From the NCBI GenBank assembly GCA_003557965.1, contig PWND01000071.1, positions 1 to 7,531 of the forward strand: 7,531 nucleotides of DNA. The letters are read 5' to 3'. Both the position numbers and the translations under genes were made by a program. The notes beneath the pieces are model-generated. The model was not told where the DNA came from, searched no databases, and saw nothing but the letters and a program-made list of their open reading frames with translations. Below are positions 6,091 to 7,531 of the stretch, piece after piece. The stretch's first letter is position 1. Each line of letters opens with the position of its first letter. The stretch comes from Bacteroidales bacterium. GTDB taxonomy: Bacteria > Bacteroidota > Bacteroidia > Bacteroidales > UBA7960.

Positions 6091-6888
6091 ATGAAAAAAA
6101 ACATTTTGTACTGGATAATTGCAATAGTAATAACCTTATCAAGTGCTATTTTCCAGAGGATAACAGGCCCTACTCATCCTTTTAGAGGAAAAGTTGAGAT
6201 TTCTGGTGAGGAAATAAGGTACAGGCTAATAAGGTCTTTCCCAAAGCCGACTGATGCACCTGTGAAAATTAAAGCCGGAAATAAATCAATTCATGGATAT
6301 TATAAGTTTAAAAGATACCCAAGTTATGATCAGTGGGCTTATAAAGATTTGGAAAGAGATGGAGAATACCTGGTTGCATATATCCCTAACCAGCCACCGG
6401 CAGGAAAAGTTAAATACAAGATTTTCCTGACAAAAGAAGGTGAAGAGAAGGCATTATCGGATAAACCATTGATAATAAGATTCAGGGATGATGTACCTGC
6501 ATGGGCAATGATACCACATATAATATTAATGTTTGCTGCTATGTTATTTAGCATGCGGGCAGGAATAGCAGCCATTGTTTCAGAAAAAACATACATATTG
6601 AGTTTGCTTACAATAAGCAGCTTAGTAGCCGGTGGGTTAATATTTGGCCCAATAGTTCAGAAGTATGCCTTTGGAGATTATTGGACAGGCTGGCCTTTTG
6701 GTACCGACCTTACTGACAATAAAACGGCTGTAGCATTTATCTTTTGGCTAATTGCCTTTATAAAAGCCTACAAAAATCCAAATCACAGAACATGGGTTAT
6801 TGTAGCCTCTATAGTATTGTTACTGATTTACTTGATACCTCACAGCCTAATGGGTTCAGAGATAGATTTTACAAAAGAAGTAAAGTAA
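6091..6888 (+). CDS. Unrecognised membrane protein with an extracytoplasmic beta domain and four C-terminal membrane segments
   Basis: I do not recognise a named family for this 265-residue protein. Residues 5-21 are a hydrophobic anchor or signal segment. Residues 28-132 are hydrophilic with alternating beta-like strands (GKVEISG, YRLIRSF, GEYLVAYIP, GKVKYKIFL), suggesting a small immunoglobulin-like domain outside the cytoplasm. Four membrane segments follow at about 138-157, 168-187, 212-227 and 234-250. The loop between the second and third holds a distinctive motif, YWTGWPFGTDLTDNKT (197-212), rich in aromatic, Gly and Asp residues and likely conserved. Histidines at 143 and 251 lie in or at the edge of membrane segments and could bind a metal or cofactor, but no known motif is complete. 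The start follows the upstream hydrolase stop by 32 bp with no clear Shine-Dalgarno site. AT-rich TAnnTTTG-like matches in that gap leave it open whether it shares the hydrolase transcript. It converges on secA with a 16-bp gap. Confidence 0.8.
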   Translation: MKKNILYWIIAIVITLSSAIFQRITGPTHPFRGKVEISGEEIRYRLIRSFPKPTDAPVKIKAGNKSIHGYYKFKRYPSYDQWAYKDLERDGEYLVAYIPNQPPAGKVKYKIFLTKEGEEKALSDKPLIIRFRDDVPAWAMIPHIILMFAAMLFSMRAGIAAIVSEKTYILSLLTISSLVAGGLIFGPIVQKYAFGDYWTGWPFGTDLTDNKTAVAFIFWLIAFIKAYKNPNHRTWVIVASIVLLLIYLIPHSLMGSEIDFTKEVK

Positions 6889-6904
6889 AGCCGGCAGATA
6901 AATA

Positions 6905-7531
6905 TTATCCGTGGCAGTTTTTATACTTTTTTCCACTGCCGCATGGGCAAGGTTCATTTCGACCAACTTTTTTCTCAACCCTTACCGGTTCAGCCTTTTT
7001 CTTTTTATTTACAATATCACTTCGTCCGGCGTTTAATTTACTAAGGTCAGTTCGCTCCGGTGTTTGAGCAGCCCTTACCTGGTCAGGGTCTTTTATTGGT
7101 AACCTGGCTTTAACAAGGAACGATATTATTTCTTTGTTAACTCTTTGCAACATACTGCGAAACAGCTCAAAAGATTCAAATTTATAAATCAGCAAAGGGT
7201 CTTTTTGCTCATAGGCAGCACCTTGAACCGATTGCTTTAAGTCGTCCATTTCGCGTAAATGCTCCTTCCATGAGTTATCAATAATAGAAAGAGTTATCAT
7301 TTTTTCTATAGATAAAATAATGTCTTTACCATTAGTTTCGTAGGCTTTCTTCAGGTTTGTAAGAATATTGAGGACTTTTGTCCCGTCAGTTACAGGTATT
7401 GCAATATTTTCATACTTTTGGGCAGATTCTTCAAAAACCTTTTCAATAACGGGATAAGCCATTTCGGCAATTATCTTCGATTTTTGATTATACTGTTTAA
7501 TTGCCTCCTCAAATAAATCATCAGTAAGGTT
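6905..7531 (-). CDS. secA: SecA, preprotein translocase motor ATPase, C-terminal fragment
   Basis: The frame is open from the right edge to the stop at 6905, giving the last 208 residues of SecA. The Met codon at 7462 is internal, because 23 upstream codons continue the protein. SecA is the cytoplasmic ATPase that drives unfolded preproteins through the SecYEG channel. The nucleotide-binding domains are outside the window. Visible are the end of the helical wing region and the helical scaffold: IDNSWKEHLREMDDLKQSV, then YEQKDPLLIYKFESFELF, at about fragment residues 84-124. SVQGAAYEQKDP replaces the E. coli-type GIHLRGYAQKDP, as is usual in Bacteroidota. A charged, variable linker (about 145-190) leads to the SEC-C zinc motif GRNEPCPCGSGKKYKNCHG at the very end. 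Its ligands are C195, C197, C206 and H207 of the fragment (CxC-x8-CH), a region that contacts SecB or ribosomes and lipid in other bacteria. The 3' end lies 16 bp from the convergent membrane-protein gene. Confidence 0.97.
   Translation of the reverse strand, partial: NLTDDLFEEAIKQYNQKSKIIAEMAYPVIEKVFEESAQKYENIAIPVTDGTKVLNILTNLKKAYETNGKDIILSIEKMITLSIIDNSWKEHLREMDDLKQSVQGAAYEQKDPLLIYKFESFELFRSMLQRVNKEIISFLVKARLPIKDPDQVRAAQTPERTDLSKLNAGRSDIVNKKKKAEPVRVEKKVGRNEPCPCGSGKKYKNCHG

Noticed and set aside
6892..6911. Possible bidirectional terminator hairpin between the convergent membrane-protein and secA genes
   Set aside because: The stem (CGG plus ATAA pairing with TTAT plus CCG) has a three-base bulge and is mostly AT, and it overlaps the secA stop codon. 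The following T-rich stretch on the plus strand is not contiguous with the hairpin. Too weak to call.
7432..7462. A gene start at the Met codon at 7462 within the SecA frame
   Set aside because: The frame continues upstream to the window edge with SecA-like helical sequence, so this Met is internal.

Overview
The window looks like a chromosomal segment from a member of the Bacteroidota, probably an uncultured or environmental Bacteroidales-like lineage. Four things point there. The coding sequence is AT-rich. The left-edge gene has a type IX secretion (T9SS) sorting-domain-like segment. The SecA tail has the Bacteroidota form of the helical scaffold region and ends in a SEC-C zinc motif. One promoter matches the Bacteroidota -7 element TAnnTTTG, and most genes lack a good Shine-Dalgarno sequence. 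Species cannot be assigned from the sequence alone.

Layout, left to right. (1) 1-422, minus strand: the N-terminal part of an exported protein that runs off the left edge. It has a signal peptide, a small carboxypeptidase-regulatory-like beta domain and a T9SS sorting-like segment. (2) 423-698: a non-coding spacer with two imperfect 21-bp direct repeats followed by a 141-bp, GC-richer element with inverted ends, which looks like a dispersed Bacteroidota genomic repeat. (3) 699-2171, minus: an Xaa-Pro aminopeptidase (M24B) with all five metal ligands and an unusual N-terminal membrane anchor or signal. (4) 2373-2765, minus: a small exported DUF1573 protein. (5) 2766-3031: an AT-rich divergent promoter region. 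(6) 3032-6058, plus: a 1008-residue exported fusion of a NagZ-like family 3 glycoside hydrolase with a serine beta-lactamase-fold hydrolase. (7) 6091-6888, plus: an unrecognised membrane protein 32 bp downstream. (8) 6905-7531, minus: the C-terminal 208 residues of SecA, converging on gene 7.

Most of the genes concern the cell envelope or protein export: an exported putative peptidoglycan or amino-sugar hydrolase, a membrane-anchored peptidase, a DUF1573 surface or periplasmic protein, a probable T9SS cargo, and the Sec motor ATPase. The strand pattern argues against one operon. Only the fusion enzyme and the membrane protein are plausibly co-transcribed. The most interesting item is the fusion, which joins in one exported chain two activities resembling the separate NagZ and AmiE enzymes of Bacillus subtilis muropeptide recovery. 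I see no CRISPR array, tRNA, rRNA, transposase or phage gene.
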